From NCBI GenBank assembly GCA_017445755.1, contig JAFSSE010000005.1:1-64000 (forward strand): DNA of 64,000 nt, written 5' to 3'. The DNA comes from Bacteroidales bacterium (GTDB taxonomy: Bacteria; Bacteroidota; Bacteroidia; Bacteroidales; UBA932). A program made the translations under genes and the position numbers. A model generated the notes under the pieces. The model searched no databases. It was not told the DNA's origin and saw only the letters and a program-made list of their open reading frames with translations. This document shows, one piece after another, positions 18,306-26,070 of this stretch. Positions within the stretch are counted from its first letter, which is position 1, and every line of letters starts with the position of its first letter.

Positions 18306-19793
18306 TTACAGCGCGAGGCGGAATCCCATTGTAGATTTGAAGAAACTGGCCTTGTTCTCGGACCGGTTCGATGTACGGCACTTGTCCCACTTTGCAGCGG
18401 CGCTGCCACCCCTCAGGACCCTGTAGTCAAGCCCGCTCTCTGTCTCGAGGGGGCCCTGAGGATTGACCTGGGCTTCGGAAGAATAAGGGCCATAACGGTC
18501 CTGGACCCACTCCCAGACGTTCCCGCTCATATCGTAAGTCCCAAGCTGGTTTGGCTGCAGCTTCCCGACCGGCTGCGGTTTAAGGTCTTTGGCTTCGCAG
18601 TAGGCGACGGGGGAAGAATGCATTGATCCTGCGAAAATGAAAGGATTCTTTCCGGCCTTCTTTCCTCCCCTTGCAGCATACTCCCACTCGGCCTCTGTCG
18701 GAAGACGGAACTTTCTACCCGTCAAGTAATTAAGCTTACGGATAAAGGCCCAGGCGTCGTACCATGAAACGTTTCCGACGGGATAGCTGCCTCCGCCAAG
18801 GTAAGGAGGAAGACAGCCCATAACCGCCTGCCAGAGGTCGCAGGTAACTTCGAACTCCCCTATCATGAAATCGTCAAGGCTAACCTCATGAACCGGCTTT
18901 TCGTCATCTTTACCAAGCTGGAGCTGCTCGGGGGTAGCCCCCATAAGGAAGGTCCCGCCCTCAACCGGCATCATCCTGAAAGAAACGCCTCCGACGGAGA
19001 ATTTCTCAACTTTTGAGGAGACTTCCTCCCGTGGAACCTTATTATAAACAATTGTATTGAAGATATCCTCAGGGCACTTTTCTCCGGTAGATACGGCTAC
19101 CCGGAGCCCGGCGGTCGACGACTTGGAAGAGCCGAAGAGTCCCTTCCGGGATGAGACCATACAGTCCTTCTTCGGGTCGGCGGAACTGCCTCCTCGAAGA
19201 GCCCTTTTGTCCCCTTTTTCAGGTCCGGTAGGATTGATCTTAAGATTGTCTCCGAGATCATCTTCATATACATCCGAACACCACTCCCAAACGCTTCCGA
19301 CCATCGCCTTAAGGCCCAGCCCATTCGACTCCGTGGATAAGGAATTACCTCCCCTCGCGGCGAATTCCCATTCCGCCTCAGTCGGGAGGCGGAAGGCGAT
19401 GCCGGTCATGGATGAGAGTTTCCCGACAAACCTCGATGCGTCCTTCCACGAAATGTTGTTTACCGGAGCGGTAGGAATCTCTTTCGGGCTCGGATTGTTT
19501 CCCATGACCGCCTTCCAGAGCGCCTGGCTCACCTCCGTTGTCCCTATTGCAAAGCCGTCGAGGATTACCTGATGGATATCAGGATTCTTCCTGACCCCCT
19601 GATCAAAGGTCTCTCCCATCGAGAATGTCCCGCCGCCGACCGGGGTAAGGGTAAAGGTTACGTCTTTTACCGAGAAGGTATATAACCCGTCCTCCGTAAG
19701 GAAGGAGGAAAGGTCCGCTTCCGGAGCGCTTCCGCAGCCCCAAAAAAGCTGCAGGGCGGCAATGAAAATAAAAGGGCGTATAAGAGATTTCAT
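18306..19793 (-). CDS. Lipoprotein with two SUMF1/FGE-sulfatase domains
   Basis: A 495-residue lipoprotein; the lipobox FWGC puts the acylated Cys at residue 20. It contains two copies of the formylglycine-generating-enzyme (SUMF1) fold. The first, about residues 45-245, has VGGGTFSMGE, FRLPTEAEWEFAARGG and VWEWCSD but looks shortened in the middle. The second, about residues 265-495, is fuller, with VEGGTFLMGA, FRLPTEAEWEYAARGG, GNVWEW and VLRGGSAAAKWDKCR. Such domains also occur in GldJ/GldK-type envelope proteins that have no sulfatase-activating role. It starts 1 nt after the ureohydrolase-like gene and sits 2 nt before lplA. Why an envelope lipoprotein is in a glycine cleavage operon is not clear. 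Confidence 0.8.
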   Translation of the reverse strand: MKSLIRPFIFIAALQLFWGCGSAPEADLSSFLTEDGLYTFSVKDVTFTLTPVGGGTFSMGETFDQGVRKNPDIHQVILDGFAIGTTEVSQALWKAVMGNNPSPKEIPTAPVNNISWKDASRFVGKLSSMTGIAFRLPTEAEWEFAARGGNSLSTESNGLGLKAMVGSVWEWCSDVYEDDLGDNLKINPTGPEKGDKRALRGGSSADPKKDCMVSSRKGLFGSSKSSTAGLRVAVSTGEKCPEDIFNTIVYNKVPREEVSSKVEKFSVGGVSFRMMPVEGGTFLMGATPEQLQLGKDDEKPVHEVSLDDFMIGEFEVTCDLWQAVMGCLPPYLGGGSYPVGNVSWYDAWAFIRKLNYLTGRKFRLPTEAEWEYAARGGKKAGKNPFIFAGSMHSSPVAYCEAKDLKPQPVGKLQPNQLGTYDMSGNVWEWVQDRYGPYSSEAQVNPQGPLETESGLDYRVLRGGSAAAKWDKCRTSNRSENKASFFKSTMGFRLAL

Positions 19794-19794
19794 A

Positions 19795-20484
19795 TTATCG
19801 GATTTTATTTGCAATATATTCATAGAGCGCCATATCAGTAGAAAGGTTTATGGCAAAATCCTTCTCCGTAGCACCATGGGCCGAAGAAAGGGCGCCGCAG
19901 ATATCAATTCCAAGCACCCGGTCGGAGCACTCGATTACGGAGCCGACCGCATCCAGAAGCTCCTGTAGGGTATATTCTCCCTGGCTCCAATCGGTGCGGG
20001 CCCACTCCGGAGAGAGGATATCCTTGTCTATGGAGATATAGACACTGCCGTATCGGCGGGGAACGAAAGGAACATGTCCTCCCGGCCCGACCGCTACAAC
20101 CTCTTCCATCATGGTACGCTCCTTCCTCATATTTCCTACCCAGCCGCCGCAGCTTAGGACTCCGCCAAACTCCGCTTCGATATCATCCGGATGATTGTCA
20201 AAAAGGACGAGCGAGAAGGGTTCGGCGACGGTTTCAGTCGTAAAGAGGGTCATATAGTGATAGTCCCCGCTGTCAATCCAGCGGATTCCGGGTTTTCCCA
20301 GATAAGGCCGGATCCGCCGCCGGATTTCCGCTGCGGCCGCATCATCACAATAGCAGGACGTCCCCTCTATATCCCCCATCTGGATATAATTATAACCGAC
20401 CCCTAGAGCGTCCAGGGCGCCGGGAAGTCCCCCGTCCTTATAGACGCCTGAAAAATCCGTTATAAGAATATCCCAATTCATCAT
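19795..20484 (-). CDS. Arginase/agmatinase (ureohydrolase) family protein
   Basis: A 229-residue protein of the ureohydrolase fold. Metal ligands expected for the binuclear manganese site are visible: FDNHPDD (the DxHxD motif), SIDKDIL (DxD) and an earlier His in DSGDYHYMTLF. It is shorter than typical arginases (about 300) and divergent, so the substrate (arginine, agmatine, guanidino acid or formimino compound) cannot be assigned. The upstream part of the frame, before the ATG pair at 20484/20481, is low-complexity Arg/Ser-rich sequence and lies beyond a -7 box, so it is not coding. It is first in the nine-gene glycine cleavage operon. Confidence 0.8.
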   Translation of the reverse strand: MMNWDILITDFSGVYKDGGLPGALDALGVGYNYIQMGDIEGTSCYCDDAAAAEIRRRIRPYLGKPGIRWIDSGDYHYMTLFTTETVAEPFSLVLFDNHPDDIEAEFGGVLSCGGWVGNMRKERTMMEEVVAVGPGGHVPFVPRRYGSVYISIDKDILSPEWARTDWSQGEYTLQELLDAVGSVIECSDRVLGIDICGALSSAHGATEKDFAINLSTDMALYEYIANKIR

Positions 20485-20485
20485 C

Positions 20486-20493
20486 CAAATATA
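20486..20493 (-). promoter_or_regulatory. -7 box of the glycine cleavage operon promoter
   Basis: TATATTTG on the minus strand ends 1 nt before the ATGATG start of the ureohydrolase-like gene. A T-rich stretch rather than an exact TTG lies about 20 nt upstream. Transcription should begin inside or at the start codons, making the operon mRNA leaderless. Confidence 0.5.
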
Positions 20494-20527
20494 AGGATTA
20501 TCCGTTAATAATAAAAACGCCTGCGCG

Positions 20528-20553
20528 TAAAAAAAGAGAGCCGGCTCTCTTTT
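20528..20553 (-). terminator. Intrinsic terminator after the DUF4332 gene
   Basis: On the minus strand the palindrome AAAAGAGAGCCGGCTCTCTTTT (20553-20532) is followed by further T residues. It separates the DUF4332 gene from the glycine cleavage operon and lies 35 nt upstream of that operon's -7 box. Confidence 0.85.
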
Positions 20554-20584
20554 GAGTCGGCTCCCGATTTCAGACGATTGACAA

Positions 20585-20992
20585 TTAGTAGGTAACCTTC
20601 GGTTCAAGCGCCTTGGCGGCCTCAATGTACTTCGCGACCTCGACCTCGACAGGAGTCCTGCGGGTAAGGTGCTTTGCCTCATTGACCTCTGCCAGCTTGG
20701 CAGCGAGATTGGCGGCATTGCGGTTCCTGAGTTCCTTTACGGTGTCAACACCGGCGGCCTCGAGAAGTTCGGAGAACTGAGGGCCTACACCCTTTACGCG
20801 GAAAAGGTCGGCGTGGTTAACCCAGGTGAGGATCCTTCCACCGTCGATTCCGGTGACTTCCTCAAGCTCCTTGCGGCCCTTAGGAGATGCACCTTTCTCG
20901 AGAAGCTGGTCTACGGTCTCGATACCTGCAGCGATCAATTTCTCTGCATAGACAGGGCCGATACCCTGAATGTCAATAATCTTGTACGTCAT
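20585..20992 (-). CDS. DUF4332 (helix-hairpin-helix) protein
   Basis: A 135-residue protein with two helix-hairpin-helix-like segments, IQGIGPVYAEKLIAAGIETV and VKGVGPQFSELLEAAGVDTV, matching DUF4332. Such HhH pairs usually bind DNA non-specifically, but the function of DUF4332 is unknown. The protein is Ala/Glu/Lys-rich, soluble and without signal peptide. It is a single-gene unit with its own promoter (TTG-19-TAACTTTG) and terminator. This isolation and the strong signals suggest independent, fairly high expression. Confidence 0.85.
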   Translation of the reverse strand: MTYKIIDIQGIGPVYAEKLIAAGIETVDQLLEKGASPKGRKELEEVTGIDGGRILTWVNHADLFRVKGVGPQFSELLEAAGVDTVKELRNRNAANLAAKLAEVNEAKHLTRRTPVEVEVAKYIEAAKALEPKVTY

Positions 20993-21032
20993 GATTAAAA
21001 TGGTTTAAAAAAAATGTTTCAGTGTAACTTCC

Positions 21033-21062
21033 CAAAGTTAAGTAAAAAAAACATTAAATCAA
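21033..21062 (-). promoter_or_regulatory. Promoter of the DUF4332 gene
   Basis: TTG (21062-21060), 19-nt spacer, TAACTTTG (21040-21033). The leader to the ATG at 20992 is about 35 nt and contains a run of eight T. Confidence 0.65.
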
Positions 21063-21081
21063 TTATTTCCGGAAAAAATTT

Positions 21082-21774
21082 TTAAAATTCTTCTACTTTT
21101 CGGAAAATATTTTTCGGAAGAAGTGCCCTGAATTTTTCAGCTGTTCCTTCAGGAATATAAATGGTTTTCAATGAAATACAACCTTCGAAAGCATCCGGAG
21201 CGATTTCCTCTATACCGCCGGGAAGATCAATTTCTTCCAGATCTTCACAGCAGTGGAAAGCGAGAGGGCCAAGGCGCCTGAGCCCCTTGTTCAAACGGAC
21301 ATTATAAAGGGAAAAGCAGTCCTCGAAAGCCCGTTCCCCTATATTGACAAGAGCGGCAGGACAGCTTATTCCTTCGAGTTCCCAGCAGTCCTTGAAGGCC
21401 ATGTCCCCTATTGAGAGAAGCCCCTTGGGAAGACGGATGCTGCGAAGGAAACCGCACTCCAGAAAGGCCCCCTTCCCGATATGGGTAATAGAAGCGGGCA
21501 GTTTAATCTTATCCAGATACGAGGCCCTTTCTTCCGGAGGAATCTCTCCCCCGAAATGGTCATTCTCGGCCATATAATCCTGGAAGGCGAAAACCCAGTC
21601 GCAAAGAATCCGGCAGCCCTCCCTGACCGTCACCTCAGAAGGAAAATTCTCCGCATCCAGAAGACGGAATCCGTCGGCGGAGTAGGCACAGCAGTTCTCC
21701 GCATCCCAGAAATCATCACGGACAAGGTCCAGATGAGCGGCGGTGTCGGTCCGTAGGATTTCATCGAGAGTCAT
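21082..21774 (-). CDS. BspA-type leucine-rich repeat protein
   Basis: A 230-residue protein. From about residue 90 it holds five BspA/LRR_5 units of about 23 residues with the pattern I.LP..L..IG..AF..C..L (for example LPKGLLSIGDMAFKDCWELE). There is no signal peptide, so unlike surface BspA proteins it appears to be cytoplasmic. The N-terminal 80 residues are acidic and unassigned. The repeats should form a curved solenoid for protein binding. It starts 5 nt after the stop of the unknown gene upstream; the two form an operon. Confidence 0.8.
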   Translation of the reverse strand: MTLDEILRTDTAAHLDLVRDDFWDAENCCAYSADGFRLLDAENFPSEVTVREGCRILCDWVFAFQDYMAENDHFGGEIPPEERASYLDKIKLPASITHIGKGAFLECGFLRSIRLPKGLLSIGDMAFKDCWELEGISCPAALVNIGERAFEDCFSLYNVRLNKGLRRLGPLAFHCCEDLEEIDLPGGIEEIAPDAFEGCISLKTIYIPEGTAEKFRALLPKNIFRKVEEF

Positions 21775-21779
21775 AGGGC

Positions 21780-22241
21780 TCAGAAGGATTGGAGAAATTC
21801 GACGTCTTTCTTCAGAATCACCTTCGGGTCAGCTGTGGCGACCTTCTGGAAGAGCTTGAGCTGGTATGCGGTAGAAAGATGGACAAGATGTTCATGCTTC
21901 CCTTTCCGCCACCATTTGTAGAAGCCGACGGGATCGATGTCATACGGAATCCGGGCTTCTACACCTGAAGAGTACCCCGGATAGTCAATCAGCATTTTAA
22001 GTCCCATAATCCGCTTGTAATAAGAGAAATCCGCACGGCGGAGCTTACTGATAAGGGGATTGAAGACTTCTATCGGGTCGACCTGGAGGACTTTGTCCTT
22101 GATAATCATCTTATGGATACGAACCGGATCGGTATTCAGCCACTCGCCGACACGGAGCGTCTTCTCTCCGTCCTCCGAATCCAGGGTAAGCCAGTCTCCG
22201 GAGTAGTAGATTTTGTCGGAATCGAGGGGGTAAATATCCAT
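21780..22241 (-). CDS. Conserved-looking protein of unknown function
   Basis: A 153-residue soluble protein I do not recognise. The frame is open to 22331, but I start it at ATG 22241 because a -7 box (TACATTTG, 22268-22261) lies within the longer version, and the residues before it overlap the promoter region of the divergent gene. The sequence has mixed charge, is rich in Tyr and Trp (YKWWRKG), and has no membrane segment. It is cotranscribed with the leucine-rich repeat protein gene 5 nt downstream. Confidence 0.6.
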   Translation of the reverse strand: MDIYPLDSDKIYYSGDWLTLDSEDGEKTLRVGEWLNTDPVRIHKMIIKDKVLQVDPIEVFNPLISKLRRADFSYYKRIMGLKMLIDYPGYSSGVEARIPYDIDPVGFYKWWRKGKHEHLVHLSTAYQLKLFQKVATADPKVILKKDVEFLQSF

Positions 22242-22260
22242 AAACGCCTTTACAATAGTG

Positions 22261-22268
22261 CAAATGTA
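22261..22268 (-). promoter_or_regulatory. -7 box in a divergent promoter region
   Basis: TACATTTG on the minus strand, 19 nt before ATG 22241. No exact TTG is present at the expected place. The plus strand of the same 70-nt gap has TAATTTCG, a one-mismatch -7 box, for the pseudouridine synthase homologue. Confidence 0.45.
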
Positions 22269-22310
22269 CGAAAAAATCCGTAATTTCGCATGTTTTGAAA
22301 GAGAAAACTT

Positions 22311-23048
22311 ATGGAAAAAGGTCTCGGACAATCATTTCAAGTAAACAATGACGGATTTCTGCTGTCCTTTCTTATCGCCAGCTGCCCCGGACGCTCCCGG
22401 ACTTCCGTGAAACAGCTTCTCGGAAAGGGCCAGGTGGAAGTAAACGGTGAAAATGAAACCGCCTTCGACCGTCCCCTCTTCCCCGGAGATGTTGTAACCA
22501 TACTTCCGAAAAGCGTATCAGTTGCGAGGGAATCGGTTTCAGACGCGAGGGAAATCCTTCGTGCGGCCGACCTTGGACTGGTCTTTGAAGACAGCTGCCT
22601 CCTCGTTGTAGACAAGCCCGCAGGACTTCCGGCGGCCCCGTCAAAGGAAAAGGAAGGGACAGCCCCGTCCGCCGCCTATCTTTCCCGGCTCAGAAGCCGG
22701 GGCGGAAAGGCCGGAATGCTCGCCCAGAAGGGACGCTTCACGATGTATTCCCTACTGAACGACTATGTCCGCTCAGAGTCGCTCCAAAGCCGGAAAGAAG
22801 CCCTTTCGCGCGGTGAGAGACCCCAATTCGGAGGGAACCGGGTATGGCTCATTCACAGGCCCGGGAGGGAGACGTCCGGACTTGTCATTGTGGCGAAAGA
22901 CGAGAGGACAAAGGAACTTATGCAGAGCAAATGGAACACCCTCGTCCTGGAAGAGCGCTTCGAAGGACAGCACTGCTCTCTTCTCAGGATCAAACACCTT
23001 AACACAGGGGAGATAATCCGCTTTATTTCTCCTCTTCAGGAGGGCTAG
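22311..23048 (+). CDS. Pseudouridine synthase homologue lacking the catalytic Asp
   Basis: A 245-residue protein with an N-terminal S4-like RNA-binding domain (SRTSVKQLLGKGQVEVNGEN) and a RluA-type core (LVFEDSCLLVVDKPAGLPAA). In active RluA enzymes the motif HRLDRxTSG carries the catalytic Asp. Here the DNA reads HRPGRETSG (His182 to Gly190), so Asp is replaced by Gly185 and Leu by Pro. The C-terminal part is also short: only about 60 residues follow the motif. The protein is therefore unlikely to make pseudouridine, though it may still bind RNA through the S4 part. It overlaps the convergent GtrA gene by 26 nt. The frame is intact and continuous, so it is not an obvious pseudogene. Confidence 0.8.
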   Translation: MEKGLGQSFQVNNDGFLLSFLIASCPGRSRTSVKQLLGKGQVEVNGENETAFDRPLFPGDVVTILPKSVSVARESVSDAREILRAADLGLVFEDSCLLVVDKPAGLPAAPSKEKEGTAPSAAYLSRLRSRGGKAGMLAQKGRFTMYSLLNDYVRSESLQSRKEALSRGERPQFGGNRVWLIHRPGRETSGLVIVAKDERTKELMQSKWNTLVLEERFEGQHCSLLRIKHLNTGEIIRFISPLQEG

Positions 23049-23484
23049 AAGATTTCTTCTTTTCGCGGAACACGACAAATTCCGTCATTACAAAATTCAG
23101 CGTCCCCGAGCAGCACAGCGCGAGGATGTTGCAAAGCAGCACGTCGAGACGCGGAAAAGCGTAGTGGAAAAGCTGGAGAAAGACCATCTTTACCAGAAAA
23201 ACCGCCGTACAGGAAAGGTTATAGCCGAGATAGTGGTGGAAAAAATTCCTGACGGAGCGCTTCGAAATCCTGTCACTCCATACAAAGAAATACGCGCACG
23301 AGAAATTTGTCAGTACCGCAAACTCGAAAGAAATGAAAGGCGAAAGGTAAAACTGTCCGAAGGAGCTCGTAAAGATAAAATCGGAGCAAATCCAAAGTAT
23401 GAGCATATCCACTACCGTCCCTAATGTGCTGGTAGCGGAAAAACCGAGGAAACGTTTTGCAAGTTTTCTGACTCTGGATGCCAT
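23023..23484 (-). CDS. GtrA-like membrane protein
   Basis: A 153-residue protein with four transmembrane segments, as expected for the GtrA family, small flippase-like proteins thought to move undecaprenyl-phosphate-linked sugars or related lipids across the inner membrane. TLGTVVDMLILW and the final TLNFVMTEFVVFREKK (membrane end plus basic tail) are typical. It has a strong promoter (TTG-21-TAAATTTG). It is divergent from the CDP-alcohol phosphatidyltransferase gene and overlaps the convergent gene by 26 nt. No partner glycosyltransferase is adjacent. Confidence 0.85.
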   Translation of the reverse strand: MASRVRKLAKRFLGFSATSTLGTVVDMLILWICSDFIFTSSFGQFYLSPFISFEFAVLTNFSCAYFFVWSDRISKRSVRNFFHHYLGYNLSCTAVFLVKMVFLQLFHYAFPRLDVLLCNILALCCSGTLNFVMTEFVVFREKKKSSSPPEEEK

Positions 23485-23502
23485 CTTTTTTATTTACGGC
23501 TG

Positions 23503-23534
23503 CAAATTTAGCACTTTTTCGGCAATAAGTCCAA
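23503..23534 (-). promoter_or_regulatory. Promoter of the GtrA gene
   Basis: TTG (23534-23532), 21-nt spacer, TAAATTTG (23510-23503). Confidence 0.65.
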
Positions 23535-23640
23535 ATGAAAGTCAGATTTGAAGATATAATAACATTTACCGAAAACAGCTTTGCAGCACGATTTTTGCAA
23601 GGCAATAACATATTTAAGTACTAAACCAACCTTTTTGGCA

Positions 23641-24342
23641 ATGGAAGAAAGAAAACAATCTCAGAGAATCCAGAAATCGATTCTCAATGCGGCGGAAAAA
23701 AAGGTTCTAGTATGGATGGCTGAGCGTTTGCCCCGCTGGGTCACATCTGACATGCTGACTTTCGTCGGGACCCTGGGTGCTGTCATTATCTGTACCGGAT
23801 ACATCCTTTCCAACAAGAATATCAACTGGCTCTGGCTCGCCTCCTTCGGCCTTGTGGTCAACTGGTTCGGGGATTCCCTCGACGGTTCCCTCGCCCGTGT
23901 CAGAAACCAGCAGCGACCTGTTTACGGATTCTACCTGGACCACAATGTAGACGTAATCAACGAAACCTTCATGTTCGTCGGAGCAGGCCTTTCGTGCTTT
24001 GCCCACCTCAAGTACCTCCTGATGGTCCTTGTCGCCTACCTTCTCCTCTCGGTTTACGTCTATATAACCGCCCATGTTAAGAATGAGTTCAAGCTCACCT
24101 ACGCCGGAATGGGCCCTACCGAATTCAGAATAATTGCCATCATTATAAATACAATTATTATCTACGTACCGGCATTCCGCGAGTTTACGCTCTCCTTTAA
24201 ATATTTCGGCGTACCCGAGCAGATGCTGATCCTGGATGTGGTCGCCGTCTTCCTTACCCTCATCATATTCCTGATGTTCTTTATCAGTTTCGTCAAGGAT
24301 GCTAGGATCCTTTCGAAACAGGATCCCCTCCCGAAGAGATAA
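23641..24342 (+). CDS. CDP-alcohol phosphatidyltransferase family protein
   Basis: A 233-residue membrane enzyme. The family motif is complete: GDSLDGSLARVRNQQRPVYG followed by FYLDHNVD, giving D-x2-DG-x2-AR-x9-G-x3-D-x3-D with the metal-binding Asp residues. It transfers a phosphatidyl or similar group from a CDP-alcohol to a hydroxyl acceptor in phospholipid synthesis; the acceptor is unknown. About six transmembrane helices are visible. Start ATG 23641 gives MEERKQS; the upstream extension of the frame is not protein-like. Its stop overlaps the next start as TAATG, tying it to a lysophospholipid-type acyltransferase. Confidence 0.88.
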   Translation: MEERKQSQRIQKSILNAAEKKVLVWMAERLPRWVTSDMLTFVGTLGAVIICTGYILSNKNINWLWLASFGLVVNWFGDSLDGSLARVRNQQRPVYGFYLDHNVDVINETFMFVGAGLSCFAHLKYLLMVLVAYLLLSVYVYITAHVKNEFKLTYAGMGPTEFRIIAIIINTIIIYVPAFREFTLSFKYFGVPEQMLILDVVAVFLTLIIFLMFFISFVKDARILSKQDPLPKR

Positions 24343-25208
24343 TGGCAGTCATTACCCCCTCCGAGCTCTCTCTCCTCTCTCCGGTTTTCAAAGGCCGGAT
24401 CGGTCGGCTTTTCGGCCGTTGGGCCCTTCGGTTTACAGGGGTTTCAAAGGTAAACAAGGCCCATCAGTATGTCGAGGACAATGGAATTACCTACGGTCCC
24501 GATGCCGCAAAGGGAATCATGGATTACTGCGGCATCGATTATCTTATCGGCAACCCTGAGCGCCTTGAGAATCTCCCGGAAGGGGCTTTTATCACAATCA
24601 GCAACCATAACTACGGCCACCTGGACGGAATCATGCTGGTCGATATTATCGGGCACAAGAGGCCTGGGCTGAAGGTCATGGTAAATAAAATCCTAATGTG
24701 GATCCACTGCCTTAATCCGAATTTCATTTCCGTTCAGCCGACAGGAGCCCAGAGGACGGCCGCGACGACGGAGAGCATAAACGGGGTTAAACAGGCCCTC
24801 CTTACCCTGAAGGAAGGGAATCCCCTCGCAATCTTCCCCGCCGGGGCCGTAGCAGACCTCAAGCCGAAGGAGGGATGGACAATCAGCGACCGAGACTGGC
24901 AGGATGCTGCGATAAAGCTCATAATGAAAGCGAAGGTCCCTATTGTTCCTATCCGTTTTTTCGACCGCAATTCCAACTTCTACTATCTTCTCGGGCTGAT
25001 TGACTGGAAGGTCCGACTGATGCGGCTCTGCCACGAGATGTTCAACAAACGGAAAAAACCTGTTCGCCTCGGAATCGGAGAAACGATTTCCGTCGAAGAA
25101 CAGGCGAAATACAAAGATCCCGAAGAGTTCAAACGCTTCATCCGCTCAAAGGTATACGAAATGCCACTTCCTGAGCACTTTACGCCCAGAAGCGGGATCT
25201 CCCTTTGA
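24342..25208 (+). CDS. PlsC/OlsA-like acyltransferase
   Basis: A 288-residue acyltransferase of the glycerol-phosphate/lyso-ornithine type. Motif I reads SNHNYGHLDG with His-x5-Asp, the spacing used by hemolysin/OlsA-like members rather than the HX4D of classic PlsC. LAIFPAGAVADL corresponds to the FPEG motif, and VPIVPIRFF to the last motif. It probably acylates a lysolipid at the inner membrane. The start overlaps the preceding stop codon by 1 nt (TAATG), so both enzymes likely act in one lipid pathway. The second substrate (lysophosphatidate, lyso-amino lipid) cannot be told. Confidence 0.85.
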   Translation: MAVITPSELSLLSPVFKGRIGRLFGRWALRFTGVSKVNKAHQYVEDNGITYGPDAAKGIMDYCGIDYLIGNPERLENLPEGAFITISNHNYGHLDGIMLVDIIGHKRPGLKVMVNKILMWIHCLNPNFISVQPTGAQRTAATTESINGVKQALLTLKEGNPLAIFPAGAVADLKPKEGWTISDRDWQDAAIKLIMKAKVPIVPIRFFDRNSNFYYLLGLIDWKVRLMRLCHEMFNKRKKPVRLGIGETISVEEQAKYKDPEEFKRFIRSKVYEMPLPEHFTPRSGISL

Positions 25209-25254
25209 TTTTTCGAAAAATAGCCCCATCTTTGGGATTGTATTTTCATTTATT

Positions 25255-26070
25255 ATGGAAGAAAAAAGAGTAGTGCTGCTGACCGGTGGCAGCAGCGGCA
25301 TAGGTGCCGCTACGGCGAGGATTCTCGCCTGCGCCGGAATGAAAGTATATGCAGGATCCCGCAGAGGAACCCTTGAAAGCGAAACCCCCGGAGTAACAGC
25401 CGTTAAACTGGATGTAAACGACCAGGAGAACACCCTTGCCGTCGTACGGGACATAGTCGAAAAGGAAGGGCGGCTTGACGTTGTCGTCTGCAACGCCGGA
25501 AACGGGATTTTCGGTCCAGTCGAGGGAACGACCGAGGAAGAAGCGCGGTACCAGTTCGAGACCTGTTATTTCGGCGCCCTGAAGACAATACAGGCCTGCC
25601 TTCCGGTCTTCCGCAGCCAGCACTATGGCAGAATTATTACCGTAACCTCCGTAATGGCTGTTCTCCAACTCCCCTTCCAGGGCTTCTACTCCTCCGTCAA
25701 AGCGGCCATGCTCTCCCTTTCCGAATCACTTTCCATGGAACTTCGCGGAACCGGTATCGAGTGCTGCAGCATCCTTCCCGGGGACGTCGCAACCGGCTTT
25801 ACCGCTGCGCGTAAGCTGACCGGATACGCAAAGAGTGAGGATAATCCATACAAGGGAAAAATGGAAAAGAACCTCGCCAAAATTGAAAAGGATGAGACGG
25901 GCGGAATGTCCCCCGACGTAATCGGGCGGGCCATCCTACGTCAGTTGAAGAAAAAGCATATGAGCGTCCGGGTAATTCCTCGGATCGACTACAAGGCGGT
26001 CGGTCTGCTTGTTAGAATCCTCCCGGAGGGGGCGAAACTGCGGCTTCTGAGAGCCCTTTACAACGGCTGA
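25255..26070 (+). CDS. Short-chain dehydrogenase/reductase
   Basis: A 271-residue classical SDR. The cofactor motif TGGSSGIG, the structural NAG (CNAGNGIFG), the catalytic Ser in ITVTSVMAV and YSSVK (YxxxK) are all present. SRRG after the second strand suggests NADP(H) preference. A C-terminal helix with several basic residues may touch the membrane, as in lipid-modifying SDRs, which would fit its place 46 nt after the acyltransferase gene; this is inference. The stop codon is directly followed, base to base, by the stop codon of the dipeptidase gene on the other strand. Confidence 0.88.
   Translation: MEEKRVVLLTGGSSGIGAATARILACAGMKVYAGSRRGTLESETPGVTAVKLDVNDQENTLAVVRDIVEKEGRLDVVVCNAGNGIFGPVEGTTEEEARYQFETCYFGALKTIQACLPVFRSQHYGRIITVTSVMAVLQLPFQGFYSSVKAAMLSLSESLSMELRGTGIECCSILPGDVATGFTAARKLTGYAKSEDNPYKGKMEKNLAKIEKDETGGMSPDVIGRAILRQLKKKHMSVRVIPRIDYKAVGLLVRILPEGAKLRLLRALYNG

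Noticed and set aside
17300..18310. A glycine riboswitch in front of gcvT
   Set aside because: lplA coding sequence ends 5 nt before gcvT, and the operon start at 20484 has no leader to hold a riboswitch.
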